64,000 nt of DNA from Gemmata massiliana (GTDB lineage Bacteria; Planctomycetota; Planctomycetia; Gemmatales; Gemmataceae): NCBI RefSeq assembly GCF_901538265.1, contig NZ_LR593886.1, positions 1,364,001-1,428,000 of the forward strand, read 5' to 3'. Positions 39,672 to 49,152 of this stretch are shown here, piece after piece. The notes under the pieces were generated by a model that worked only from the letters and a program-made list of their open reading frames with translations, was not told the origin of the DNA and ran no database searches. Position 1 is the first letter of the stretch, and each line of letters begins with the position of its first letter. Made by a program: the position numbers and the translations under genes.

Positions 39672-40084
39672 GCACAATCCGGGGCACTTTTGCGGCCCTC
39701 TTCGTTGTACTTTGTGCTACGCCCGGGGCAGCGGCCCCGGTGCCGGCCGAACGTGCTAAAGCTGAGAAGGAACAGGCGGCTGTAGCCGCGAAGTTACAGG
39801 GTGAATGGCTCGGCGGACCGTGCGACGGCCGCCTCACGTTCCGAGCGGATGGGACGTATGAGTGGAGGGGCGCCGGCCCCGTACCGAATGTTAGCAGTGG
39901 AAAATGGGCGATTCGCGGGGGCGCACAATCGCCGGTTTTGGTTTGGAAATGCGCCGAAGCCGACGACGAGGAACTTATCGGGAAGACGGTTGAGATGCCG
40001 CTCGTGAGGTTGGATGGGGCCGTTCTCGTACTCAAGTGCGAGGGACTCCCCGAACCCCGGCACTTCGAGCGCGTCAAGAACTAG
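39662..40084 (+). CDS. Unknown exported protein
   Basis: The 140-residue product overlaps the sigma gene by ten bases, so it is translationally coupled. It has a signal peptide (TIRGTFAALFVVLCATPGAA), then a helical stretch, then KLQGEWLGGPCDGRLTFRAD, GTYEWRGAGPVPNVSSGKWA. The W-x-G and G-T-Y-x-W pattern resembles planctomycete lipocalin-like exported proteins. A role in the envelope stress response controlled by the sigma factor is a guess from position. Confidence 0.65.
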   Translation: MFVSTIRGTFAALFVVLCATPGAAAPVPAERAKAEKEQAAVAAKLQGEWLGGPCDGRLTFRADGTYEWRGAGPVPNVSSGKWAIRGGAQSPVLVWKCAEADDEELIGKTVEMPLVRLDGAVLVLKCEGLPEPRHFERVKN

Positions 40085-40294
40085 CGGCGCCCGTAGCTAG
40101 TCGGAACGGTTCGCGAGTGCTTTAGACTGACGGTTCGTAGACGGTATCAGTAACGAGCAGGGAGTGCGTTCGGGGAGAGGCCCTGGAGGGCCAAATTGTT
40201 AGCAAATGTTAGCCGCCAGTGGCCGGGGTGAGACTCGACCCAGGCGCGTGACACGGAAAAACAGACCCGACCCGCCCGCCGGGACGAGACGACG

Positions 40295-43200
40295 ATGAAC
40301 TGCGAACACTGCCAAACCCTGTTGCTCGACCACCTGTACGGTCTCCTCGAAGGGAGCGAGGCCGCGGAGGTTGATGCGCACCTCGCGAACTGCCCCCAGT
40401 GCAGCGACGCGCGTGCCGAAACCGCTCGCGTTCAGGGATTGTTCGCGCGCGCTGCGAAATCCGCGTTCCCGAACACGAAATTCGAGCCGCCGGCCCCCGC
40501 GCCGCAGAAGTCGCACACCCGCACGCCGGCCCTCGCCGCCCCGTCCGTTCCACTTTCGCAGGCGCCCGCCGACCACCAAAGTGGCCGCATGTTGCGCCGG
40601 TTGGCCGTTGCGCTCCCGTGGGCCGTGGCCGTCGCGGTGCTGATCGCGATCCCGGGAACCGTTGTGCCGGTTCTGAACATTCACGAGCGCGCCGCGGTCG
40701 CCCAGCGTGGGGCGGAAGTCGCGGACCGCGAAGCGGACGACGCCAAACTCGCGGTCGCCAGCGCCCAGAACGTGCGCGATAGCCGGCTGAAGGAAGCGGA
40801 ACTCAAACTCACGACCGCGGAACAGGGGCAGGTCGCGCTCCTTGATAAGTGGATGGACGCGCAAAAGGCTGCGGTCGAGGCCACGACCAACCGCAAGCTC
40901 ACGATCGACGTGCAGAAGCCCGCGACCGTTCAGCCGGGCGCGCCCAACGACTTCTTCGTCGTCGTGCGGGACGAGCGCGACGTGTGGGCGTCGCGCCGGA
41001 AGATGGTCGCCGAGGTGCGCAGCAGCGACGCGGTCCTCTACACCCAGGAACTCGACCACGAGAAGCGCGGGAACCGGCACGAGATCCGGCTCCCCGCCAG
41101 CGTGTGGACGAAGGTGAAGCCGGACGACGACCTCACGCTCGTCGTCGCTCAGGTGGACGAGAAGACCAACGTCCGCACGCCGATCCAGGAAGTGCGGCTC
41201 GCCGGCCCCGTGTTCACCACGCTCCTCGTGACGGACAAGCACACGTACCGGCCCGGCGAGCGCCTCTTCTTCCGCTCGCTCACACTCGACCGCGTCACGC
41301 TCCGGCCGCCGCAGCGCGAACAGGTGCTCCGCTACGACCTCGTCTCCGGGAACAACCACTTCGGGCGCCCGCTCCCCGGTCTGGTTGCGGTGGGCTGCAC
41401 CGACCTCGTGCGCGTGACCGGCGGCGCGAACGGGCGCGTCGAGCCGATTCGTACTGCCGACGGGCGCCCGATTCGCGGCGTCGGGTGCGGCGAGTTCGTG
41501 CTCCCCGCGGACCTCGCGGACGGCGACTACACGCTCGTCCTCCACGAGCTCCCTCAACCCTCGGGCGGGTTCACGCCCACGCTCCCGATGCCGGTCACTC
41601 GAACCGTGAAGGTCCGAAGCGGCACGGCGGACCACTACGGCAAGCTGATCGGGTTCGCGGGCAAGTCCTTCTGCCCGGGCGACACCGTCGAGGCATGGGC
41701 GGACCTGAGCTTCCAGGAAAAACCTGTCGCGGATGCGGAAGTGACCGGGGTCGCGGTCGAAGTCGACGGCATGGCCCTCGACGGGGTGGAGGTCGCGCCG
41801 CGGACCGACGCCCAGGGGCGCGCGAAAGTCCGCTTCGCGCTGCCGGAGGAGTTGACCAACGGCGACGTGCGCCTGAAGGTCGCGTTCCGGGCCGGCGGGC
41901 GCAGCGAAATGGTCGCGGACCGCGTGCCCGTGGTCGGTCGGCGCCTCATCGTCGAGTTCTTCCCGGAGTCCGGAGACAAGATCGTCGCGGGCGTGTCGTG
42001 CAAGGTGTACGTTCGCGCCACCACGCCCGCCGGTCAGCCGGTGGACATTAGCGGGATCATCACCGACGGTAAGGAAACGCTCGCGACCGTCAAAACGCTC
42101 CGCGACGACGGGACGCCCGGCGCGAACCGCGGGCTGGCCTCGTTCACCTTCACGCCGCAAGCCGGAATCCGCACGTGGTTGAAGCTCGACGCGCCGAACA
42201 CGGTTTACGCGCCCATTGTGGACGGGCCGGTTCACACGTCATCGGTCGCCCTCGTGGGCGGGGCGGGCGCGGTTGCCGCACGGACCGGCTTCGTGCTCCC
42301 GGAGACGCAACTCGAAGGCGTGGTGATGAGCGTGCCGGACGCGATCACGACGCCGGGCCAACCGATTCGCGTTCACCTGCACTCGGTCGGCCGCTCGCGC
42401 ACGCTGGTCGTGGGGGCGTACATTCGGGGACGGCTCTGCGACACGCAGCGCGTGACGGTCGAACCCGAACAGCTCACGGAAGTGAAGCTGATGGCCGGTA
42501 CGGACCCGCTCACCGGCGGACGGGGCGGCGTGGTCCGCATCACCGCGTTCGAGGAGATGGACCCCAAGGACGTGAAGGGTGGCGACGAGAAGCCCGACCT
42601 GAAGCCGGTGGCGGAGCGCCTCGTTTTCCGGCGCCCCGGTGAGGTTCTCAACCTGGCCCTCGGTGTTACCCCCAGTTTGCAGACGGGTTTCGCACAAGCG
42701 GCCCCTCAAAGTTCAGCGAAACGTGTAGTGGCCGCGGACGACAGCGTGACTTGCACGATCTCCGCGACCGACGAGAAGAACAACCCCGTGGCCGCGATTT
42801 TGTGGGCGGCGGTGGTCAACACGGGCGCGGCGCCGGGCGCGAAGGACCGCACGATGCCGACGCACTTCCTGCTCGCGGGCGACGTGAAGAGCCCCGAAGA
42901 ACTGGAGTTCGCCGACTTCCTGCTGACCGATCACAAGCTCGCGGGTGAAGCACTCGACCTCGTGCTCGGCACGCAGGGCTGGCGCCGGTTCGCGGAGCAA
43001 GCGAAGTTGGCGGGCAAGTCCCCGGTTCCCCCCGCGCGGAACCAGGAACTGACCCGGATGATGGTACAGAACGGCCAGTACCAGGTGTTCGCCGAACCGA
43101 CCACGGCGCGCGAGTACCGCAGGATCGCCGAGACGTATGCCCCGCTTTACGAGAGCGCGGTTCAGGCCGTCGGTCGGGCGCGGACCAGTTTGAAAGCGGC

Positions 43201-44611
43201 CCACGATGACACCCGCGACACGGTGGTGATCCGCGAAGCCGAGCGCGTTGCGACCTCTGCGGCGCGAACCGCGGACGAGAAGCACGAACGCGCGGAAGGC
43301 GCCCGTGAACCGATCCGACAGTTCCGCTCCGCAGTGTGGTACGGGGTCGCCGGGTTCGCCGCGCTCGCGCTCCTGTGCGGTGGGGTTGCTGTGGCGCGCC
43401 CCCAAACGCGGTTCCCGCTCGGGGCGAGTACGATCGGTTCTTTCGGGCTGGCCGCGTTCCTCTTCGTCGCTGCGGGGTGGGGGCACGAGGTACAGGCGAA
43501 GCCGATCCTACAGGCGGAAGCGGCTCACCCCGTAGATTCGGTGTTTAACTCGGCCGCGGACGCGCCTGTGGCTCCGCAGCCCCACATGAAGTTGGCGCAG
43601 CAATTTGACGCGGTCACCGTGGGTGCTGCTCCCACACAGTTGCAGAACTTCGGGGCGAAAAATGACGGCCCCGAGAAGTCGAGCTTCGCCCCGCCCGGAA
43701 CACCTGTTCCGGCGAGTGGAGGGGCCAAAGTCGAATCGTTTGGGGGACCGCCGTCCAAGTCGGCCGGTTTCGCGCCTTCGTCGCCGAATCCGCCTTTAGG
43801 CGTGCCGGCTGCTCCGCCGAACATGGGCCGTATGCCTGATGGGAGAGGTGGGTACGGGGGCGGTGGGCCGGGGGGCCTGACGACCCCTTCGCCCGCGCGC
43901 CCGGAGACGCGCCCCGAAGCGAAACCGGGGGCGCCGAAAGCACTTGCCGGCGGAGCAACCGGTTGGAACCCGATGAGCCGCAGTGGGGTCACGATCGGTG
44001 ATCTTACCCAGCACCGTCCGATGGGGACCGTGGGGGGCTTTGTTGGCGGGCCGACGGTGTACAACGAGCGCGTCGATTCTCTGAGGAAGGACAACGACAA
44101 AGTTGCGCGGTACACGAGTGAGCGCCAGCGGGTGATTACCGAGTCGCTGGACGCGTGCCTGGCCGCACGAGGGGCGGCCGGGATCGCACAGGACAACATG
44201 ATGGCTCAAACCGCGCAGGACGCATCGCGGGTCGAAGTGCTCGCGCTCCAACAGCTCCGGGCCGCCGCCACGCCGACCACGCCGCTCGTCGTGCGCGAGT
44301 TCGCGGCCCCGCGCCCCGGATTCGCTTCGTTTTCCGACTCGATGATGGACGCGCCGGACACGATTCTCTGGCAGCCCGTCATCGTTCTTCCGGCGGACGG
44401 GCGGACCACGCTGAACTTTCAACTCGGCAACGCGCCGGGCGGCTACCGACTGATCGTCGCCGGGCACACCGCCGACGGGCGGCTCGGAGAGGCCCGCATG
44501 GTCATCCTTGCCCCGTCCGCACAAACGGTAAATGCGCCCACGAAGCTGGCACCGAATGGGCCAGCGGCACCGCTCGCACCGGCCGCGCCGACCGCGCCGC
44601 CGAAACCGTGA
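40295..44611 (+). CDS. Zinc-finger anti-sigma-like membrane protein fused to alpha-2-macroglobulin-like domains
   Basis: The 1438-residue protein starts with an anti-sigma zinc finger (C3, C6, then HLANCPQC with H29, C33, C36), followed by a Pro-rich linker and a TM (about 99-127). A coiled-coil stretch leads to a long outer part with an MG2-like domain near 305-345 (LLVTDKHTYRPGERLFFRSL) and further beta domains. Two more hydrophobic spans occur around 1010-1065. A Gly/Pro-rich part follows. Near the end, APDTILWQPVIVLPADGRTT and NAPGGYRLIVAGHTADGRLG resemble the A2M domain core. No thioester Cys-Gln motif is seen. It is presumably the anti-sigma partner of the ECF factor at 39048, with a large outer sensor. 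Confidence 0.8.
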   Translation: MNCEHCQTLLLDHLYGLLEGSEAAEVDAHLANCPQCSDARAETARVQGLFARAAKSAFPNTKFEPPAPAPQKSHTRTPALAAPSVPLSQAPADHQSGRMLRRLAVALPWAVAVAVLIAIPGTVVPVLNIHERAAVAQRGAEVADREADDAKLAVASAQNVRDSRLKEAELKLTTAEQGQVALLDKWMDAQKAAVEATTNRKLTIDVQKPATVQPGAPNDFFVVVRDERDVWASRRKMVAEVRSSDAVLYTQELDHEKRGNRHEIRLPASVWTKVKPDDDLTLVVAQVDEKTNVRTPIQEVRLAGPVFTTLLVTDKHTYRPGERLFFRSLTLDRVTLRPPQREQVLRYDLVSGNNHFGRPLPGLVAVGCTDLVRVTGGANGRVEPIRTADGRPIRGVGCGEFVLPADLADGDYTLVLHELPQPSGGFTPTLPMPVTRTVKVRSGTADHYGKLIGFAGKSFCPGDTVEAWADLSFQEKPVADAEVTGVAVEVDGMALDGVEVAPRTDAQGRAKVRFALPEELTNGDVRLKVAFRAGGRSEMVADRVPVVGRRLIVEFFPESGDKIVAGVSCKVYVRATTPAGQPVDISGIITDGKETLATVKTLRDDGTPGANRGLASFTFTPQAGIRTWLKLDAPNTVYAPIVDGPVHTSSVALVGGAGAVAARTGFVLPETQLEGVVMSVPDAITTPGQPIRVHLHSVGRSRTLVVGAYIRGRLCDTQRVTVEPEQLTEVKLMAGTDPLTGGRGGVVRITAFEEMDPKDVKGGDEKPDLKPVAERLVFRRPGEVLNLALGVTPSLQTGFAQAAPQSSAKRVVAADDSVTCTISATDEKNNPVAAILWAAVVNTGAAPGAKDRTMPTHFLLAGDVKSPEELEFADFLLTDHKLAGEALDLVLGTQGWRRFAEQAKLAGKSPVPPARNQELTRMMVQNGQYQVFAEPTTAREYRRIAETYAPLYESAVQAVGRARTSLKAAHDDTRDTVVIREAERVATSAARTADEKHERAEGAREPIRQFRSAVWYGVAGFAALALLCGGVAVARPQTRFPLGASTIGSFGLAAFLFVAAGWGHEVQAKPILQAEAAHPVDSVFNSAADAPVAPQPHMKLAQQFDAVTVGAAPTQLQNFGAKNDGPEKSSFAPPGTPVPASGGAKVESFGGPPSKSAGFAPSSPNPPLGVPAAPPNMGRMPDGRGGYGGGGPGGLTTPSPARPETRPEAKPGAPKALAGGATGWNPMSRSGVTIGDLTQHRPMGTVGGFVGGPTVYNERVDSLRKDNDKVARYTSERQRVITESLDACLAARGAAGIAQDNMMAQTAQDASRVEVLALQQLRAAATPTTPLVVREFAAPRPGFASFSDSMMDAPDTILWQPVIVLPADGRTTLNFQLGNAPGGYRLIVAGHTADGRLGEARMVILAPSAQTVNAPTKLAPNGPAAPLAPAAPTAPPKP

Positions 44612-44710
44612 CACACCGCCGAACTTCCGGTTCCCTTCGGACCCGCCCCTGAGCGCAGCGCTCGCGGCGGGTCGAATCATTTCAGTGGGGAGCCGGAAGG
44701 AGCAACAACT

Positions 44711-45502
44711 GTGAAGATGCGCGCGTTCGGTTTGGCGGTCGCGACGTGCCTGGTGCTACCCAGCATCGGGAGCGCCCAACACGTCTTCCTCGGTGTGGGG
44801 GTGACCCACGGATACCCCTACGGTCCGCGGGTCGCGCCCGCGTGGAGCTACCCCGGGCTTTACGGCGGCCCGTTCGTCGGGTACCCGCCGCCCCTCCGCT
44901 ACGGCTACGGCGGGGTCGCCGGGTACGGCTACGGGTACCCCGGCCTCGGGTACGGTTACCCCGGGTACTACGGATTCGGGTACCCGTACTTCGGGTCGCC
45001 GGGGCGCGCGGGGAGCGTGTGGTCGAACGGGCTGAGCCTCTACGGTCCGCCGGTGCCCGTGTACGGCCCGGTCCCGGGGGTGTTCGGCAACAACGACCTC
45101 GTGCGGCAGTGGCGCGCCACGCCCGGGTTCGCCGGGTACGGGTGGGTGGGGATCTACGCCGCCTCGCCGCGCCCGCGACACCTGAACGTGTCCGTGTGGC
45201 CCACGGTGGAGCAGTTCAGCAGCGGTCCCGTCGCGCCCGTACCCGCGGCGAAGAACGGCGGGGGCCTCATCCTGTCCGGGAAGGCCCCGCAACCCCCGGC
45301 CGACGTGTTTGGGGACGGGAAGAAGACCGCGAAGCCCGGCACCGATCGCATCTTCGAGTCCCCGCCACTCGAAGCGGGGCAGGCGTACAAGTACACGATC
45401 ACGGCGCGCTGGCTGGAACGCGGACAGACGGTGGAAATGTCGCGCGAGGTGACCGGTGCGCCGGGCGAGGTGGTCCGCGTGGACTTCGTGACGGGGAAGT
45501 GA
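44711..45502 (+). CDS. Exported Gly/Tyr/Pro-rich protein with TIGR03000-like C-terminus
   Basis: GTG 44711 follows GGAAGGAG; an ATG two codons later is also possible. The 263-residue protein has a signal peptide, then low-complexity Gly-Tyr-Pro repeats (YGYGGVAGYGYGYPGLGYGY, continuing to about 95). The C-terminal 70 residues (RIFESPPLEAGQAYKYTITA, RWLERGQTVEMSREVT, EVVRVDFV) match the planctomycete TIGR03000 domain. The role is likely in the cell envelope; no enzyme motif. Confidence 0.75.
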   Translation: MKMRAFGLAVATCLVLPSIGSAQHVFLGVGVTHGYPYGPRVAPAWSYPGLYGGPFVGYPPPLRYGYGGVAGYGYGYPGLGYGYPGYYGFGYPYFGSPGRAGSVWSNGLSLYGPPVPVYGPVPGVFGNNDLVRQWRATPGFAGYGWVGIYAASPRPRHLNVSVWPTVEQFSSGPVAPVPAAKNGGGLILSGKAPQPPADVFGDGKKTAKPGTDRIFESPPLEAGQAYKYTITARWLERGQTVEMSREVTGAPGEVVRVDFVTGK

Positions 45503-45511
45503 GAGACTGAG

Positions 45512-45658
45512 GAACCGCGGATAAACGCAGATAACGCGGATCAGACAGAAGACAAAACCCCGAGCTGAGACTAGAAGAGATTCTAGTCTCAGCTCGGGGT
45601 TTCTGTTCGGATCGTGTCTTTTGTCTTGATCCGCGTTATCTGCGTTTATCCGCGGTTC
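45512..45658. repeat. 147-bp near-perfect palindrome of CGCGGAT-type repeat
   Basis: Outer 31-base perfect arms (45512-45542, 45628-45658) contain the CGCGGATAAACGCAGATAAC type text. Inside are AGACA/TGTCT arms and a perfect 22-base stem (45555-45576, 45581-45602) with a GAGA loop. It lies exactly between two convergent genes, so it would end transcripts from both sides. A half copy lies at 38719. Confidence 0.92.
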
Positions 45659-45668
45659 TTCTTCTGCA

Positions 45669-47081
45669 TTATGCCAGCACTTTCTCGATCAGTTCGCCGT
45701 GGACGTCGGTGAGGCGCATGTCGCGCCCGCCGAAGCGGTAGGTCAGTTTCTTGTGGTCGAAGCCGAGCAGGTGCAGCGCGGTCGCGTGGAGGTCGTGGAC
45801 CTGTACCTTGTCCTTCACCGCGTGGTACCCGAAGTCGTCGGTTTCACCGTAGATCGTGCCGCCCTTCGTTCCACCGCCGGCCATCCACATCGAGAACCCG
45901 AACGGGTTGTGGTCGCGCCCGTCGCTGCCCTGGGCGACCGGCGTGCGCCCGAACTCGCCGCCCCAAATGACGAGCGTTTCGTTCAGCAGCCCCGTTCGCT
46001 TCAGGTCGGCGAGCAGCCCCGCGATGGGCTTGTCCACGGCCCGGGCGTTCTCCTCGTGCCCGCGCTTCAGGTTCGAGTGCTGGTCCCAGCGGTCGTGCCC
46101 GAGGTTCGGGCAGAGCAGTTCCACGAAGCGCACCCCGCGCTGAACGAGGCGCCGGGCGACGAGGCACTGGCGCCCGAATATTTCGGTCTTCGGGTCGTCG
46201 AGGCCGTAGAGCTTCTGCGTCTCGGTGGTCTCCTTGCTCAGGTCCGCGAGTTCGGGCACCGCCGTTTGCATCCGGAACGCCAGCTCGTAGTTCGCGATGG
46301 CCGCGTCGAGCGGGTCGCTGTCGCCGAACTTGTCCTTCGCCGCCGCGTCGAGCTTGCGGAGCAGGTCGCGCTTGGCGGTCCGCGTTTTCGCGCTCTCGCC
46401 ACCGGGCGGGGTGATGTCCGCGACCGGGTGCGCGCCGTTACGGAAGATGGACCCCTGGTACGACGCGGGCAGGAACCCGTTGCCGAAGCAGTCGACGCCG
46501 CCGGGCGGGATCAGCCCGCTCCCGAGGACGACGAAGCCGGGGAGGTCGCGGCTCTCGCTCCCTAAACCGTAAGTCACCCAGGAGCCGAAGCTCGGGCGCC
46601 CCTGCTGGCCGTGGCCGCTGTGCCAGAAGTAGTTCGCGTTGGTGTGCTCGGAGAAGTTGGCGACCATCGAGCGGATCACCGCGAGGTCGTCCGCGCGGGC
46701 GCCGACGTGCGGGAACAGGTCGCTCACGGGCATCCCGCACTGGCCGTACTTCTTGAACTTCCACGGGCTGGCGAGCGTGTTGCCGACGTTGTTGAACTGC
46801 GTCGGTTCCACCTTCGTGGGGAACGGTTTGCCGTGGTACTTTTCGAGCGCCGGTTTGGGGTCGAACGTGTCGACCTGGCTCGGCCCGCCGTCCATGAACA
46901 GGAAGATGACCGACTTCGCCTTCGCCGCGAAGTGAGGCTTCTTCGGGGCGAACGGGTCGTTAGGGGGCCGGGCCGCATCAACGGCGCGCCCGTCCTGCTC
47001 CAGCAGGGCCGCGAGCGCGGCGGCGCCGAACCCGTTGGCGGTACGGAGGAGCATTTCGCGGCGCGAAAGGGGGAAGTGCAT
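45669..47081 (-). CDS. DUF1501 family exported protein
   Basis: From ATG 47081 the protein has 470 residues. It starts with a Tat-like signal (PLSRREMLLRTANGFGAAAL), then KSVIFLFMDGGPSQVDTFDP near 50-75, the hallmark of DUF1501, then NYFWHSGHGQQGRPSFGSW, GVRFVELLCPNLGHDRWDQH, LVIWGGEFGRTPVAQGSDGR, DHNPFGFSMWMAGGGTKGG. These residues resemble alkaline-phosphatase-fold metal sites (sulfatase-like). DUF1501 genes are very numerous in planctomycetes, usually next to cytochrome genes, but none is next to this one. Function unknown. Confidence 0.88.
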   Translation of the reverse strand: MHFPLSRREMLLRTANGFGAAALAALLEQDGRAVDAARPPNDPFAPKKPHFAAKAKSVIFLFMDGGPSQVDTFDPKPALEKYHGKPFPTKVEPTQFNNVGNTLASPWKFKKYGQCGMPVSDLFPHVGARADDLAVIRSMVANFSEHTNANYFWHSGHGQQGRPSFGSWVTYGLGSESRDLPGFVVLGSGLIPPGGVDCFGNGFLPASYQGSIFRNGAHPVADITPPGGESAKTRTAKRDLLRKLDAAAKDKFGDSDPLDAAIANYELAFRMQTAVPELADLSKETTETQKLYGLDDPKTEIFGRQCLVARRLVQRGVRFVELLCPNLGHDRWDQHSNLKRGHEENARAVDKPIAGLLADLKRTGLLNETLVIWGGEFGRTPVAQGSDGRDHNPFGFSMWMAGGGTKGGTIYGETDDFGYHAVKDKVQVHDLHATALHLLGFDHKKLTYRFGGRDMRLTDVHGELIEKVLA

Positions 47082-47202
47082 GGGGTGGGACTCGTTCGGA
47101 GGGCACTCGCAAATCGAGCGAAGCCCGCGACCGGGGCCGCGAGCTTCCACAAAGTTTAGCCGATACCGAGGCGTCTGCAAAGCGACACTTCTTACCGATG
47201 TG

Positions 47203-47278
47203 ACTCCACCCGCTCCGTAACCGTCGCGGTTCGCCAAAAGACTCGGGCGAACCGCGACGGTTACGGAGCGGGTGGAGT
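47203..47278. repeat. ACCCGCTC-type hairpin, 33-base perfect arms
   Basis: Arms 47203-47235 and 47246-47278 are perfectly complementary with a ten-base loop. The arm core is the same as in the inner hairpin at 28912-28988 and resembles 58798-58862. It sits between two minus-strand genes, downstream of the DUF1559 gene start side and upstream of the DUF1501 gene. Confidence 0.92.
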
Positions 47279-47315
47279 TTCACCTACACTCAACAGCCTT
47301 ATCTATCGGCTCGCA

Positions 47316-49034
47316 TCACTCGTCCTTCTCGTTGATGACCTCGCCGCCGGCGCGGGTGAAGAAGGCCTTGAGCGTCTTCTCATCAACCGCCGTGCTGATC
47401 GCGCGGACGGAGCCGTCGCCGAAGAGAGCCTGGAACACCTTCTGGGCGCCCGCCGGAGCGATCTTCGGGAGCGGCTTCTTCGGATCGAACGGGTAATCAC
47501 CCGGCTTCGCCCACGGTACGGTGTCGTTCGTCTCGATCACCATAATCGTGTTCGAGGTACCGTCGGTGAAGTCGGTCAGCTTGAGTTTCTTGCCCGCCTC
47601 GAACGCGGCGCCCGGGCCGCTAACGGCGCGGTAGTGCGTCACGCCAAATTCGGGCTTATCGGGGAAGGCGCCGTTCGGCGAGACGAAGACCTTAATCATC
47701 GCCTGCGAGAGTGGCTTGTTGTTGGCACTGTCCCACGGCTCGTCGAGTTTGAACTGGTTGTAGAGGTTGGCTTGCTCGATGTACGGCAGGATCGCGACGC
47801 GCCAGCTCAAAATCGGTTTCCCGTTCTTGTCCACGATGTCCTGGGGCAAGTGGCCGTTGGCGTCGTGGTAGTTGTGGATCGCCAGCCCGAGCTGCTTCAG
47901 GTTGTTGGAACTCTGCATGCGCGCCGCGGCCTCGCGCACCTTTTGCACCGCGGGGAGGACGAGCGCGGCCCCGAGCGCGACGAACCCGCTGCCGACGACG
48001 AGCAGTTCCTTGGGCAGCGGCACCGCCAGCGCGAGTTCCGCGTTGTTGCGGGTGATGAACTTCGGGTCGGTCAGGATCTCGTCGAGCCGGTTGATCGCGC
48101 CGAGCCCGAACACGGTGGCCATTGCTTCGGGTAGGTCGCTCGGCGGGCGCGGGGATTTGATCTTCGGGTCGTAGAGTTTGTCTTCCAGTTCCTTCTTCGA
48201 TTTCGCCAGTTCCTTGCGGCCCAGTTCGGCCAGATCCTTCACCGCTTTCTCCGCGCCCTGAGCGGCAGCCGCGTCCGCGTAGGTCGCACGCAGGTCGACC
48301 CGGGCGTCGGCGCCGAGGTCCACCGCGAGCGTGAGCTGCTTCGCTTGCAGGATCGCGCGGCCCTCGGGCGGGACGTCCTTGAAGGCGTTCGGCGGGATCG
48401 GCAGCGCCGAGATGTCGGCCGAGGCGACCAGCACCTTGCCGGACGCGGCGAGCTTGATCGCCGGAGCCAGCGGCCCGTCCTTCGCAGGTTCTTTGGAGAG
48501 GTAGTAGTTGAGCGACCCGCCGTAGCCGACGACGATGTGTTTGTTGTCGGGGAAGTAGAGTTCCACCTCGTGGTCCGGCGTGCGGTACACCGTCTTCGAG
48601 CCCACCTTCTCGGTGGTGTTGTTGGGCAGGTACAGCTTCACCACTTTCGCCGGATCGAACGCGACGGAGAACGCCAGAATGCCGACCGCTTGCGGCTTCT
48701 TCTTGTCGTCCAGCATCACGAACGCGGTGCCGCGCGCGATCGAGGACGGCGCGGGGATGAACTGCGCGTCTAGGGCGGAAAGGGCCTTCGGTCCGGCCTT
48801 TTCCCACGTCTTGCGGAACCCGTCCATCACCTCGTTCTTCCACAGTTCCGCGAGCCCGACGTGGACGAACCCGACCGCATCGGCCGGGACGAGCGCGAGG
48901 TCCGCCGGGAGGTCGCCTGGTTGCGCCGCGGAGAGAGAGCTCGATTGCGGGGCCGCGTCGGGCTGTAACGCGGTCACCGCCGCGGCCAGCGCCGCGACGA
49001 CGGCGAAGCCGCCGGTTCGGAGTGCGAATCGCAT
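47316..49034 (-). CDS. DUF1559-type exported protein 1
   Basis: AAGGAG precedes ATG 49034. The 572-residue protein has a signal peptide, then an N-terminal domain of about 340 residues (DLALVPADAVGFVHVGLAEL). The second part starts at LVLPAVQKVREAAARMQSSN, then NLKQLGLAIHNYHDANGHLP, ILSWRVAILPYIEQANLYNQ, LTDFTDGTSNTIMVIETND, and AGAQKVFQALFGDGSVRAIS, the DUF1559 pattern that is otherwise seen in pilin-like proteins with a type IV signal. Here the pilin-like helix is internal, after a long N-terminal domain. It is a paralogue of the next gene. Confidence 0.85.
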   Translation of the reverse strand: MRFALRTGGFAVVAALAAAVTALQPDAAPQSSSLSAAQPGDLPADLALVPADAVGFVHVGLAELWKNEVMDGFRKTWEKAGPKALSALDAQFIPAPSSIARGTAFVMLDDKKKPQAVGILAFSVAFDPAKVVKLYLPNNTTEKVGSKTVYRTPDHEVELYFPDNKHIVVGYGGSLNYYLSKEPAKDGPLAPAIKLAASGKVLVASADISALPIPPNAFKDVPPEGRAILQAKQLTLAVDLGADARVDLRATYADAAAAQGAEKAVKDLAELGRKELAKSKKELEDKLYDPKIKSPRPPSDLPEAMATVFGLGAINRLDEILTDPKFITRNNAELALAVPLPKELLVVGSGFVALGAALVLPAVQKVREAAARMQSSNNLKQLGLAIHNYHDANGHLPQDIVDKNGKPILSWRVAILPYIEQANLYNQFKLDEPWDSANNKPLSQAMIKVFVSPNGAFPDKPEFGVTHYRAVSGPGAAFEAGKKLKLTDFTDGTSNTIMVIETNDTVPWAKPGDYPFDPKKPLPKIAPAGAQKVFQALFGDGSVRAISTAVDEKTLKAFFTRAGGEVINEKDE

Positions 49035-49059
49035 TTTCAGGGTGCTCCTTGTGGTGGGC

Positions 49060-49137
49060 GAACGGCCAGTGTGAGCGGGCTGGGGTGTTCCACTCGATTG
49101 AGCGAAACACGTACCAATCCGCTCACACTGGCCGTTC
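49060..49137. repeat. Hairpin related to the outer arms at 28869-29028
   Basis: Nineteen-base perfect arms GAACGGCCAGTGTGAGCGG (49060-49078) and its complement (49119-49137) enclose 40 bases. The arms are the same family as the outer arms at 28869 (GAACGGCCGGTGTGAGCCGG). It separates the two DUF1559 genes. Confidence 0.85.
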
Positions 49138-49152
49138 ACCGGGTGGGTGAGG

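Noticed and set aside
40199-42235. 678-codon minus-strand frame opposite the macroglobulin-like gene
   Set aside because: Antisense shadow caused by high GC third positions; no start signal or motif.
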